Of a stretch of 64,000 nt of DNA, positions 46,691 through 57,990 are shown piece by piece. The notes beneath the pieces were generated by a model. It was not told the origin of the DNA and did not search any database. It was given only the letters and a program-made list of their open reading frames with translations. Position numbers and translations under genes: made by a program. Location of the stretch: assembly GCA_963662155.1 (NCBI GenBank), contig OY759275.1, forward strand, positions 517,501 through 581,500. Reading direction: 5' to 3'. Each line of letters opens with the position of its first letter. Position 1 is the stretch's first letter. Origin of the DNA: Lamellibrachia columna (taxonomy: Eukaryota > Annelida > Polychaeta > Sabellida > Siboglinidae).

Positions 46691-46912
46691 TCCACTTGTG
46701 GCAAGGAGAGAATGCCATGACATTAAGCTGGACTTTTTCAGCAAAATCACATGATAAGGGCACTGTAAATGGAATTGGTGGAATAGTCATGTGAGCAGTT
46801 AGGTGCTACGTTCAAAGTGGAAAAGGCAGTTCAACTACATCAGTAGCCTTTTTGGATCTGGCTGTCCTACAAAATCCGGGAGTGAATGTCAAGTTTGTCT
46901 CCCAGTAGCCAA
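46690..46912 (+). mobile_element. Fragment with an SH-KG-V-GIGG motif, transposon-associated by inference
   Basis: The plus strand reads WTFSAKSHDKGTVNGIGGIV, then, after a TGA, AVRCYVQSGKGSSTTSVAFL. I recall a motif of the type F.A.SHGKG.VDGIGG..KR..... in many uncharacterised invertebrate proteins that occur in repeats. The usual Gly and Asp are changed and a stop is present, so it is a dead copy. Function unknown. Confidence 0.4.
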
Positions 46913-47050
46913 TACTCACCAGTTGCACTGCATATAAGCAAGAGGCAATAAGCATTTGCTGGTTGTTGATACATCTGATTCACGGGACTTAACAGAAGTA
47001 ACAATTAGTGACGACTCTTTGGATGATAGCATTGATACCATTACTTTATA

Positions 47051-48497
47051 CAGGGGTGAGATTTAGCAAGTCATGGAAGGTAGCCAGTCGGGCTACCAAC
47101 CTTGCAAAGTGAAGTAGCCGGACAGCTTCTTAGGTAGCCCACTTACTAATTAAAACTTTGATGATAGAAAGTAAATACTTTGAAGATAGAATGTATGAAC
47201 GACATCAACGACAAATAAAAAACATAAAAAAACAGTTTTGAAACATTTATTTTCAAGGCAGGATCAATACAATGTGATACATAATACTGAATAAAATACA
47301 GTATACAATTGTACACATGTTACAGGTTGTTTTGCTTTCATAACATAGCGCACAACAGTCTACATGAAAAGTCTCCAAGTGTCACAGGACATCAGGTCCT
47401 GTGAACTGAACAGTTTTACTGATTTTGTTTACAGGATCTGATTTTACTCTAGCTTAGATAAACTTTAACCAGTTTCCCGATTAATTCACCAGAAGCCCTC
47501 CGCGCACCACATAGATATATCTAACTATAATCGAGATAGCTTATGTTTTTATGTACGTTTGTATGTATATGTTTATATGTGGTTATGTTCACTTTGTTTC
47601 CTAGACGGCTTGCACCTCGGGCGCCAAACTTTCAGGGGTTAATCTACGACCCCGCGAATGAAACGTAACGCTTTTATTTTTTCGAAATACCCCATATATC
47701 AAGGGTTCTTAGTGGTTTTTATAGCAAATCAAATGTTCGCTGCGTAAAACGTTAACTTTCAACAATCGCAGAAACCACGCGCGCCGCGGCGAATACTTCG
47801 GTACGTAAACCGTTTGAGAGTATGTAGCGCCATATGGACGGTTTATATTAACTATAGTAGAAATCACGCACCCACCCAATACACAATAAAAAGACAGTAG
47901 AAAGCAGCTATTCTACTATTCTACAACCAACACAAGTGTCCATGGGTTTAAATTCACACGACCTTCGAACATTTTGAACTTGCAACGAATGTTGCATCAC
48001 GTGCGTGACCCGGTTGTTTATGGTAATACGTTCGAGCGTATTGATGGCATTATCCCGTCCTGACCTGGGGACGGGCATTTTTGCTAGTATATATATATAA
48101 AAGTAGCGCCACGCGGCACCAAGACTATTAACATGACCGGTTATTATTTCAGTGTAGAATGACCGTTCAGTTATATGTTGAGCGTCGATGTGGTTGATTA
48201 AAAATACAATGAATGTTCCCTGTTGATATCGCTTCGGCCAAGCCCAAGGTTTGGCAAAATTTCTTGCAGTGTCAAACGTGTCACAAAAACACTATTTATG
48301 GTTAACATAAATGGGATATAGCCAGGACAACACTTCTTAGATGTTTATTAACATTCCAGTTTTTTTTGCTGGGTCTAAAATAATGCAGCTCCGTAAATAT
48401 TTCAAGTCGCCAAGTCGGCTATTGTCAAAAATTGAAGTCGTCCGAAGTAATTTTTGGTCGCCATTGGCAACCGGGCGACCGCTAAATCTCACCCCTG
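47051..48497. mobile_element. Non-autonomous hAT-like DNA transposon
   Basis: Inverted ends caggggtgagatttagc (47051-47067) and gctaaatctcacccctg (48481-48497) match over 17 bp and start CAGGGG, the usual hAT terminus. The flanks are ctttatac and gtttatac (7 of 8) if the first base is assigned to the flank, or TTTATA on both sides otherwise. The interior has no transposase coding. The exact target duplication is therefore uncertain. Confidence 0.7.
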
Positions 48498-48507
48498 TTT
48501 ATACCAT

Positions 48508-48688
48508 GGCGATCTTTTACTTTCTGACCTAACCATGAAAATTACCACCTAGAGCACCCAAACTTCTCCTCATATATCTACTATACATATACACATGTCA
48601 CGTGGCCAAAAAAAGTACATTTACTTTCTCAAAACGAAAAAAATTTACAAAACTTGAATTAAACCAAAATATCGCCCTCTCCTACGGC
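48508..48688. repeat. Left inverted arm
   Basis: The outer part begins ggcgatcttttactttctga and includes cacgtggccaaaaaaagtac. It pairs with 54225-54350 with about five substitutions and a 3-base indel, and the pairing continues weakly through aaaccaaaatatcgcc. Confidence 0.9.
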
Positions 48689-48824
48689 GCCTACGCGTTG
48701 CGCTACGGCTACCGTAAAATCGATGCATATGACAAGTCGTTCAGTTTCACAAAAACTGTGCGGGGCGCTGCTGATTGAAATCAAACATAGTACAATTATG
48801 TATTTTCGTTTTACTTGTGCGTGG

Positions 48825-48877
48825 GTGCGTGCGTGCGTGCGTGCGTGCGTGCGTGGGTGCGTGCGTGCGTGCGTGCT
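48825..48877. repeat. (GTGC)n tract
   Basis: About 50 bp, mirrored by an inverted, more degenerate GCAC tract at 49503-49545. Confidence 0.95.
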
Positions 48878-49189
48878 TCATTGCTTGTAATTATGCATAA
48901 CTCAGTATTATTTGTATTTTTGCTAAAAATAGATTATTAAAACAGCATCACACCCAGACATCACTCAATATTAATACATGTAATCATCACCATTTATTTA
49001 ATTTACAATAACTTCAACTTATAACATTTTACTAGTTGCAGAACACACGCACGCACACAGATATAACAATAATAAGTACACTTATATAGCGCACATGCTT
49101 AAAATACATAATTTATTAAATTAATGAGTTAAATAAATTAGTTAAACATGATGCACGTGTGTATATATATGTAATGTATGTATGTATAA

Positions 49190-49192
49190 TTT

Positions 49193-49279
<87 letters not shown>

Positions 49280-49312
49280 AATTTTATGTATATATATATA
49301 TATGTATGTATG

Positions 49313-49395
<83 letters not shown>
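49190..49395. repeat. (TA)n, TATG and (CA)n compound microsatellite
   Basis: AT blocks with TATG interruptions, followed by about 70 bp of CA. Confidence 0.97.
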
Positions 49396-49396
<1 letters not shown>

Positions 49397-49676
49397 ATGT
49401 TGGTAATATGAATAAAACTATTTATCTAAGAATATGACATGTCATATATAGAACACAGAAAAAATACAAGTAATACTGAAACATATACATAATTACACAC
49501 AATGAAGCACGCACGCACGCATGCACGCACGTACGTTTGCACGCATTCACAATTAAAACACAGAAATACATAATTGTAATATCAGCACCACCGCACGAAG
49601 TTTCAGTGAAACTGAACGACGCCTTGTCATATGCATCGATTTTACGGTAGCCTTGGTGCTACGCGTAGGCGCCGTA

Positions 49677-50130
49677 GGGGTAAGACCACAGTTGACCTTC
49701 CTGTTTACTGATTCACACGAATGTAGGGCACGTGAAATTGTGAAATGTGAATTTAATAAATTCATATTATGTGACATGAGTGCCTTTGAGCAGGAATATT
49801 CACAGGTTTGTTTATAGAAGCTATTGGCTGTGAAATAGTGCATTTTTTTAAGAGTTTAACTGGCGGAGGGATTTATGGGAATTTTTCTGCTATGGGCCAC
49901 ATGGGCGCATGAATACACCGCTATTTTTGTAAATATTGATGGGCATCGCACGTTTGGACATTTTAAAAGAGCTGGAGGTATGTGATTTTGATAAAAGTTG
50001 GTGAGCATGTCAATGAGATGATGGTAGTTGCTGCACATTTTTTTCAGAATTTTTGATGGTCAGGTTTTCTTATAATCAGACAAAACGTTAACATGGCCAC
50101 CAATGCAATTCTCTACTGTGGTCTGACTCC
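49677..50130. repeat. 454-bp TIR-bounded repeat, copy 1
   Basis: Begins ggggtaagaccacagttga and ends with the imperfect complement tctactgtggtctgactcc. More than 90% identical by eye to the direct copy at 53729-54189. It resembles a MITE, but no target duplication is visible at either copy. Confidence 0.8.
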
Positions 50131-50163
50131 AAATAGAGTGTTATGGCAACGGAAACAGAAAAC

Positions 50164-50616
50164 ATGGATGTTGATTTTTGTAAAAAGTACACCGCAAAAT
50201 TACAAGAAAAGGTGATATTGTCTGCCAATGGGCAGTGTCAGTTGTGGACAGGGTGCAGAAAATGAAAATGCAGTGACTATGGTGTGATTAATTGCCGTTT
50301 TGAGTGTGGCTACAGAACGGTTACAGTGCATCGTTTAAGTTATATGCTTGAACACAAAATGACATGTGTTGAACCTGGCTTAGATGCCAGTCATCTTTGT
50401 CATAACAGCCTATGTCTGACAGCAAGTCACATCTCTATAGAGCCACATTCAATAAATAACAACAGGCAATATTGTATTAGTCAAAATGTATGCTTTCGTC
50501 ATGCACCATTTCCAAAGTGCTTGTTGCAATTCAAGGTATTTCAATGCAATAGTAAAACTTACATTTTTCGAGATGTGTTGAATCCTTCAATTTTTTCAAA
50601 GTGTCGTCTGCTGTAG
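50164..50616 (+). pseudogene. His-Me finger (I-PpoI-type) homing endonuclease-like protein
   Basis: A plus-strand frame from an ATG at 50164 to about 50616 (150 codons) has one internal TGA at 50263-50265. Residues 25-33 read CQLWTGCRK, then after the stop DYGVINC, TVTVHRLSYMLEH (about residue 55), DASHLCHNSLCLTASHISIE (about 74-93), then PHSINNNRQYC and CFRHAPFPKC. The SHLCHN....C....H...E....N..R..C arrangement, with paired Cys/His zinc ligands, is that of the zinc-binding His-Me finger nucleases represented by I-PpoI. Such nucleases cut DNA site-specifically. It converges on the transposase gene inside the same inverted repeat, with 225 bases between them. Only the single TGA disables it. 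An intron or a host gene is less likely. Confidence 0.7.
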
Positions 50617-50840
50617 TCATTCTTATGCAATTGTGTCTGTCAGCCCATGCTGAGTGATGTCTTCGAATGTTGATTGATGTATAGCTCACAAGATGGCGCC
50701 ATGTACCAGTCATAGTCCATTGTCTGTCGGTGGTTCCTTGTATTGTGGTTGCAGGTCTATGAGTGATGAAACTGGGAGAAAGTAGAAAGTTCACATTTGT
50801 TAAAAGTTTTGTGTTTTCTGTTTGTTTCAAAATCTACCCT

Positions 50841-52795
50841 CTACTCTCTGCTGGCATAACTGTGATCAGCAGACTTTCGTGATCGCAATGAATAAGGATG
50901 ATCTTCCCTGGACGGCGGTTTCTTTTTGAATTGAAGTAGTTCTGTATGCGCCTGTCCACCTCTCGTAATAGGACAACGTACATTCTCCAACTTGCGCAGC
51001 ATTGAATTCCCCACTCCATAATTTACGCGATCGATCACTGAACACACACTCGTCCATGTGCATTTCTACTGAATTTAACATTCTTTGGCAATGAAGCACT
51101 GAATGATCGGTTAATGGATTCATTCTTGTCGGTTGTAAGTCTGTGTCGTGTCATCTGGAGTGCTGAATTTCCCAGTCACATTTCTATTAATCCTTGACGT
51201 GTTGCTCGATCGTCATCTATCATATTCAGTCGTGTCAGGCCACATTCCTTCAAATGCTGTGACCTTTTCCACAAGTTGTTTCGCTTGCCTCCATGACAGA
51301 CAATTCCATGTCGGTGACAGTTCTCACATGAGCCAGAATAACAGTCCAGTGTTGCTTGGATTATCCTTGGCATCTTAGTAGTTATCATTCTAATGTCACC
51401 AGCATAAAGTGTGTGCATATCTGTGTAGATTTTCTGGCATCGTGTTCTTACGTCCTCTGCAAAAATGTTCTTGTTTTCAGCTCTCACCATGGCATTCTCT
51501 CCCGGGAACATTCTGGATGAGAAAGATGCTCTCATGATATGTCGGAACTGTGTCTGACCGAGATGTGTTGTGTCAGCCTGCCGTTCTGCCGCGACTGTTG
51601 GCATGGCATCCTGTAACCCATGAAATGCTTTCGCATCACCGTCTGTTGCAACGAATTTTAGTCCGACCTGTTGCTGGGCAAAGCTCACTCCGATTTGATG
51701 GCCTATTTCATATTCTGATATAGGATTGACCACAGGAATCGTGGCTGTACATCCTTGATGGCCTGGGCACGACACATTTTGACCTTAATTGCGAAGTGAT
51801 GTGCCTAGTTTGCATAGCTTGTTCTCCATGTGAAAACCTACAATCTCATGCTTGTCCATCTGCCATTCAATCGCGGTTCCCACTGCTTGACTTGCGCTCT
51901 GTCCACAACCGTAGCTGTTTTTCAGGGATGTTGAGTTGTACCTCACATCCATGCTTATATTGATTGGTGCATTTGCTGGAAGACCACGCAGAACATTTAT
52001 CTCTCTGGTTTTTACCCTCTTCTGCTGTAGGTCATCAGTCGTGGACTGAGAAGTAATTGTGGCAACCTTGTTGGATGGCCTTTGCATACCACTTCGACTT
52101 GGGGGAGGCGTGTTTGTTGTGGCCAGAATGTGTCGCAACTTTGTGTTTCCCATTGTTGAATCTTGTAGTCCTACATGGATTGCTACATTTGGAGCACACA
52201 GTTTCTGACCACGACTGCCCGTGTTTACTTCGGAATACAGCTTGTACATACGTGACTTGTAGTGACAGGCTGTACAGGACAATGACTGTTGCCAACACAA
52301 ACCAAATGTTTTCTCATGTACTTCGAAGTGTGGAAGAATACATGTGTCCTCTCTGCTAGCATGCTCTTTAAAGCAATCATTCCACATTGCTGCATTTTTG
52401 TCCACACTAAGTAGACGCATTTCAGAAACTGCATGAGTATCTGTCTGTACGTCAGCTTGAAGATAGAAGTCTGTTTGGTCAGGGCATTGATCAAGCTGTG
52501 GCCGTAGAATTTTGCTCACGCCTGGCCGGCCCTCTGCGTCAGAAACTGCCAGTAATCCTGAAGGAGTGGTTTGCACCACTCTGTCAAAGTCATCCTGGCT
52601 TAGCCGTGGCAACCAAACCCCACTGCTAACCCCACTGGGATCCTGTTGGATTGCTGCATCTGATGGTTTGTGGTAACAGTGGCCGGTCTTGAAGCCGCCA
52701 ATCTTCATCTTAATTCCACCAGCAGGTGGACATTTCTCCTCATTCTTTCTACTACTACTACTACTACTACTACTATCATGTGTGGTCTCCTCCAT
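50841..52795 (-). pseudogene. Mutator-like transposase, nearly intact
   Basis: The minus-strand gene starts best at 52795 (acaATGGAGG), 40 codons inside the longest frame, followed by a Ser run from AGT repeats. The order is CPPAGGIKMKIGGFKTGHCY and SSGVWLPRLSQDDFDRVVQ (N-terminal domain), ENTCxxC-like clusters, NISMDVRYNS with a likely catalytic Asp, SYGCGQSASQAVGTAIEWQ, then after an in-frame TAA (51785-51787) SCPGHQGCTA, FVATDGDAKAFHGLQ with a second Asp, DTTHLGQTQF, CYSGSCENCHRHGIVCHGGK (zinc ligands), then after a TGA (51176-51178) TTDKNESINRSFSASLPKN and VNYGVGNSMLRKLENV in a shifted frame to 50841. This matches the Mutator-like transposase domain family of aquatic invertebrates. Two nonsense codons and one frameshift disable it; the first two blocks remain in phase, so decay is recent. 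Confidence 0.8.
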
Positions 52796-52919
52796 TGTAA
52801 AATCCCAGGTAAATCCAAGCAAAATTATCTGAATGCAAAGACGTCTAATCCGCCTGAGAACCCAGATGACAGTGACAGGAGACCAGTATATTAGGGGGGT
52901 GGGGACAACCTCCATCTGA

Positions 52920-53565
52920 TAAGTTACATCAAAGCAGTCACATTATAATATAATTACTTAGCAGTCAACTTTTGTTTATTTCAGTTAACTACACACAGTC
53001 ACCTTTACTCAAGTCCATGTGAAGAGCACACATCTATTGGGAGTTGAGAAAATCCTGGACAGGCCCAGCAGTTATCTGATATAGCCTAGTGAGCTGACCT
53101 AACTGGTCCACAGGGAAGGTGAGTTGTTTCTAAGGACTCCACTAAGTAGGTTATGTAATGTTATGCAATTCGACAAGTTGAGATGTCTGGCTTTTCAGTA
53201 ATGCACACTCAAAGGTGATATTTGGGTCTGTTTACATAGGTGTATTGTGGCACCAGGTAAAAAAATTATTATAATTTTCAGAATGGAATAACAACTGGCT
53301 ATATAGAATTTGATTACAGAACACATGTTGGACTATTCCGAAAATTATGTTACAAGTTCATTCGAGTGAGCTGAAAAAGTGAGTGTATCCGAGTGTTGTA
53401 CTGGAATATAGACTGTCTCAAGCTGAAGTAGCTCATATATGTGTGTTCTGCCCAGCACAGGTGGTGGTTCCTTGTGTATGTAAGCAACTCCAACAACTAG
53501 GTAGGACATAGATTTTTAGCATGAATGCATGATTTTCATTTACCTTTATTAACAGGCTAAATACT
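52920..53565. other. No coding seen upstream of the transposase
   Basis: This interval should hold the transposase promoter if the element is complete. No TATA-like box could be assigned with confidence. Confidence 0.35.
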
Positions 53566-53594
53566 TCCCAAAGAAGTTGATATGGCCTTGGAAT

Positions 53595-53695
53595 GAACAG
53601 GTCTGCCAGGGGGTGAAGTGTAAAGCGCTTTGAGCAGTCCTATGGACCGGATACTGCGCTATAAGAACATACCTTTACATACCTTTACCTAAATA
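53595..53695 (+). mobile_element. SINE 3' tail
   Basis: gggggtgaagtgtaaagcgc ... ggatactgcgctataagaac followed by A-rich sequence. The same tail, on minus, ends the complete SINE at 58915-59224. The 5' tRNA head is absent. Confidence 0.65.
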
Positions 53696-53728
53696 AAAAA
53701 AAATTCTGCACAATTACCATTTTTATTT

Positions 53729-54189
53729 GGGGTAAGACCACAGTTGACCTTCCTGTTTACTGTTTCACACGAATGTAGGGCACGTGAAATTGTGAAATAT
53801 GAACTTAATAAATTCATATTATGTGACATGAGTGCCTTTGAGCAGGAATATTCACAGGATTGTTTATAGAAGCTATTGAAATAGTAAATGTGAAATAGTA
53901 AATTTTTTAAGAGTTTAACTGGCGGAGGGATTTATGGGAATTTTTCTACTATGGGCCACGTGGGCGCATGAATACACAGCTATTTTTGTAAATATTGATG
54001 GGCATCGCATGTGGGGGCATTTCAAAAGAGCTGGAGGTATGTGATTTTGATAAAAGTTGGTGAACATTTCAATGAGATGATGGCAGTTGCTGAACATTTT
54101 TTTCAGAATTTTTGATGGTCAGGTTTTTTTTAAATCAGACAAAACGTTAACATGGCCACTAATGCAATTCTCTACTGTGGTCTGACTCC
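53729..54189. repeat. 454-bp TIR-bounded repeat, copy 2
   Basis: Direct copy of 49677-50130 with scattered substitutions and small indels. It abuts the right inverted arm. Confidence 0.8.
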
Positions 54190-54350
54190 CGATGGCAATG
54201 TTTTGGTTTATTTGTTTTTTTTTCCGTTTTGAGAAAGTAAATGTACTTTTTTTGGCCACGTGACATGTGTATATGTATAATAGATATATGAGAAGTTTGG
54301 GTGCTCTAGGTGGTCGTTTTCATGGTTAGGTCAGAAATTAAAAGATCGCC
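54190..54350. repeat. Right inverted arm
   Basis: Complement of the left arm at 48508-48688; ends aaagatcgcc. Confidence 0.9.
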
Positions 54351-56265
54351 GACACGGCCAGGGTTGCTGTGATGTTTGAAGGGGCAGATTTCCATGGTGA
54401 GGTCACAGATTTTTTTATATGACAAGGGGAGAAATCAAGGTAAATGTCGATTGTTGTTGGCAGTGCTGGCAGTTTGTTCTGATGCATTTTATATAAGACT
54501 AAGGTCTTGTCTCTCATTGTCTGGACAGTATAGTCAGCATCAATATTTTGGATTTTAAGTGTCACCGGCATTTTATACAGAAGATTCAATCTAAGCTCAA
54601 AGTGTGTTTTGTCTTTGTAACTACCTTATATAGAAAATATAAGCATGATTTTATCTACTTGTTATGTTGTATTTTATCTACTTGTTATGTTGTATTTTAT
54701 CTACTTGTTATGTTGTATTTCACATGGATTCGTTCGACACCAAAAATATGCACGTCCAACACCTGACAAATTACTCTTTATTTCTTCAGTGTACCACAAA
54801 CACAATATTTTATTGGATCTAGTCAAGAGATGAACTCCTGCCCTATCAGCATATAACATAACATTTCCAATATGCCCTCACACATCACAGAGATTTGGAC
54901 ATCACCTTTGGAAAATTCAGGTTCGTGTGAGTACGCCCAACACCATGCATGTTTTTTATTGTATGCCTAGAATGACTTTAGAATGGAAGGAAGTTTATAT
55001 ATGACAATGATGTCATAGTTGGTTCCTATTGTATATGGCAGTAAAAGTTGTGGTACTTTCTATCCCAGCATGCAGTGCATGGCCAATGTGGCTCTTCGTC
55101 TTTATCTGCCTCTTAATCTTACTGTCAACCATTCAAGATAAGAGGCTTTACTTCACTCGGTCCAGTACGATTTCTGTTATGACACGACTGAAGCGCCACC
55201 TAGGTTTTTCAATGTTCCATTGTGTAAACATAAATATTTGTGTAAACATAAATATTTGCACATTGCCTGTTATAGAATATGTTTATTGTGAAGAAAACAT
55301 ATTTATTTAGCACATATTGAAAAGTTAATGTGTTATACTACATATAACAATAGCTTGTTGAAATCTGAATATCAGCATTAATTACGAAATCCATAAAGAA
55401 ATTTCATTGATATTGTATATAGACTACCATGTAGTATAGTTGAGTTGTCTAAAGTAAAGACTAACTTTGTTCACCTTGTCATTTACAATGATATAGTGCA
55501 TATTACAAAAGGCTTAAATCTAAGATGTTTACACTAAATTAACAGTTACAGTTGCTAATTCAGCGTAAACTATGACACACGGATTGGGACGAAGTTGAAA
55601 AAAGACACCAGGTTACCACGGAATTGGGTGATGCCTAACGTTAGGATAATCAACTATATACTAAGTGTCACTGACATCGTCTAATACAATAATATGTATT
55701 ACTTGTATGGCTTGCTGTTTGGTTTAACGTGTGGAATTTTATTTGTTTAACCATATATGCTAAATCAACTGTATTTTATAAAGGGTGTCCATCAAAAAAC
55801 AATGCTGTTACGCAATATATAGTTACATTTTTTCAACTATTTTAATTTACAATAACTATAATTAATAAAAACCCATGTACAACTGAGAATAAAGTGGTTA
55901 TTTACGGCCTTACTTTTGTACATCATATACCATAAAAAACAAATAAACATTTTTGTACCCCATGAATTATGTACAGCAGATGTGTGGCCATTAATTTTGT
56001 TTATACAAAACACACTTCAGTACAAAACAGAATATCATTCAGTTCTAAGTTATGCTGCTCAAGAAACACATTGGAGAACATAATAGCTTAAATGAAAAAA
56101 GCCGAGCAAAATTGTCCATAACCCTTCCGTGGTCCCATGTTTGTGAATAGGACCGAGCGTAGTAAAGCCTCTTATCTTCTACGCTCTTTGATTGGCTGCC
56201 CATTATTGTGTGCCAATCTGTGGATGTTTAAACAGACAGAGAAAATCCAACTGTTAGAACTGCTT
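54351..56265. other. AT-rich stretch with little recognisable
   Basis: Holds a 23-bp repeat (ttatctacttgttatgttgt plus att, 3-4 copies, 54640-54722), a small duplication of tgtgtaaacataaatattt at about 55224-55260, and gtccaacacc motifs at 54750 and 54931. A 93-codon plus frame (55029-55310) with a hydrophobic start is unrecognised and probably chance. Confidence 0.4.
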
Positions 56266-56269
56266 TATA

Positions 56270-56610
56270 AACAGTCACGTGACCCTACACTTGTTTTGCC
56301 ATATTTAATACTGTGCAGAATTATGGGGCAATACTTATCCGACAAATATTAATGGTATTTTTTTATTACAACAAAGAGTCATCCGCATTAAGTATGGTGC
56401 CAAATGCTTGTATCATACTAACTCACTTGTATCATACTAACTCACTTGTATCATACTAACTCACTTGTATCATACTAACTCACTTGTATCATACTAACTC
56501 ACTTGTATCATACTAACTCACTTGTATCATACTAACTCACTTGTATCATACTAACTCACTTTTTTTTGGCTTTTCTCTTCATTTTGTATCTAATGCATAC
56601 ACTGACAGTG
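56270..56610 (+). mobile_element. LINE ORF2 C-terminal scrap containing a 19-bp array
   Basis: The plus strand reads AELWGNTYPTNINGIFLLQQ then RVIRIKYGAKCLYHTNSL, the conserved C-terminal segment of jockey-like LINEs (WG......I..LQKR.IR.I......HT..LF). The frame runs into the array through CLYHTNSL and resumes as HFVSNAYTDSAF-like codons after it. Confidence 0.6.
56407..56560. repeat. 19-bp array, 8 copies, seeded in LINE
   Basis: The unit cttgtatcatactaactca is the codon run CLYHTNS of the flanking LINE. The copies are perfect, suggesting recent expansion. Confidence 0.95.
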
Positions 56611-56857
56611 CATTTTAAACGTGTTTGATCTTGTCTTGAATAACTGATTAGAACGATATCATGAGGGTTTCTGTTTATTTCATTACATCAATTATATTCT
56701 TGAATGTAATAATGATTGTAATCATGATTACATGCAAAAGTAATCGTAATCAATAACACTCAGTTTCTAAGTAATCATACCTGTAATCATACTCAAATTT
56801 TAATAGTAATCGTAATGGATTACATTTGTGATGTAATTACCCCATCTTTCCTATTCA

Positions 56858-57043
56858 GTACAGTCACTTTAGGTAATGAATTGGACCAATGACAAAGTAA
56901 CTAAGTACAGTCACTTTAGGCAATGAATTGGACCAATGACAAAGTAACTAAGTACAGTCACTTTAGGCAATGAATTGGACCAATGACAAAGTAACTAAGT
57001 ACAGTCACTTTAGGCAATGAATTGGACCAATGACAAAGTAACA
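56858..57043. repeat. 47-bp array, 4 copies
   Basis: The unit contains cagtcactttaggcaatgaa and ttggaccaatgacaaagtaa; nearly perfect. Sequence up to 57300 shows nothing recognisable. Confidence 0.95.
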
Positions 57044-57302
57044 GTTGCAGAGAAAGTTACTGCAAAAAAGTCACCTATAATAGGTAAACAAACATGGCAC
57101 AGTTCTATTAACAAATAAATGATATGTTTATGTTTACATATGCTGGATTCTAGTCACTAGTGCAATCAAGTATATACTTAGTCGATGTGTGTGCTGCTTC
57201 AACTGTGCCATGTCAAACACTCAGCTTCAGTATTACCTTATGTTTATGTTTATGTTTGGTCCATGATTGCTTAATTACTTCACACAATAACAGTAAACAC
57301 AG

Positions 57303-57935
57303 GTTCAAGATGATTCCGCCACATCATGTAACACACTTTCTGTTATTGAGGTTCATGATGATTCCGCCACATCAAGTAACACACTTTCTGTTATTGAGGT
57401 TCATGATGATTCCGCCACATCAAGTAACACACTTTCTGTTATTGAGGTTCATGATGATTCCGCCACATCAAGTAACACACTTTCTGTTACTGAGGTTCAT
57501 GATGATTCCGCCACATCAAGTAACACACTTTCTGTTACTGAGATTTATGATGATTCCGCCACATCAAGTAACACACTTTCTGTTACTGAGGTTCATGAAG
57601 ATTCCGCCACATCAAGTAACCCACTTTCTGTTACTGAGGTTCATGATGATTCCGCCACATCAAGTAACACACTTTCTGTTACTGAGGTTCATGATGATTC
57701 TGCCACATCATATAGCACACTTTCTGTTACTGTGATTCATGATGATTCCGCCACATCAAGTAACACACTTTCTGTTACTGAGGTTCATGATGATTCCGCC
57801 ACATCATGTAACACACTTTCTGTTACTGAGGTTCATGATGATTCCACATGTAGCACATTTCTGTTATTGAGGTTCATGATGATTTCGCCACATCATGTAA
57901 CACACTTTCTGTTATTGAGGTTCATGATGATTTGG
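57303..57935. repeat. 48-bp array, about 13 copies
   Basis: The unit is ttcatgatgattccgccaca plus tcaagtaacacactttctgttattgagg. The 16-codon period opens frames (VHDDSATSSNTLSVTE in one, MMIPPHQVTHFLLLRF in another). One copy is 12 bases shorter. No unique coding sequence extends either frame. Confidence 0.95.
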
Positions 57936-57990
57936 CCATATCTATAAGACAACCTGAAAAGATACACATGCTAGTTAGAAGAATTAGAAA

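Larger units (their letters stand above)
48683..49677. repeat. Nested inverted repeat, arms of about 250 bp
   Basis: Left arm 48683-48945 and right arm about 49430-49677 share, inverted, tacggcgcctacgcg, accgtaaaatcgatgcatat, acaattatgtatttt, a GTGC tract and cttcattg...gtaattatg. The spacer holds (TA)n and (CA)n tracts. It could fold into a large hairpin. Confidence 0.8.
48508..54350. mobile_element. Mutator-like composite element with long inverted ends
   Basis: A left arm (48508-48688) is inverted relative to a right arm (54190-54350). Between them lie, from left to right, a nested inverted repeat of about 1 kb, a 454-bp repeat (copy 1), a His-Me finger endonuclease pseudogene on plus, a Mutator-like transposase on minus, a SINE tail and a second direct copy of the 454-bp repeat. 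Long terminal inverted repeats of 100 bp or more are typical of Mutator-like elements. I see no 8-11-bp target duplication next to ggcgatc, so either the ends are old, or the arms belong to a foldback structure captured with the transposase. Confidence 0.55.

Noticed and set aside
49677..54189. The 454-bp direct repeats as LTRs of a retroelement around the transposase
   Set aside because: Their ends are ggggtaag/gactcc with internal inverted termini, not TG...CA; there is no primer site and the enclosed genes are of DNA-transposon type.
55029..55310. 93-codon membrane-like protein
   Set aside because: The hydrophobic N-terminus is short, the rest is irregular and includes a tandem duplication of AT-rich sequence; chance is likelier.
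57160..57947. 191-codon frame over the 48-bp array at 57.3 kb
   Set aside because: The array has a 12-base shorter copy and several phases are open; flanking codons look random and there is no unique downstream coding.
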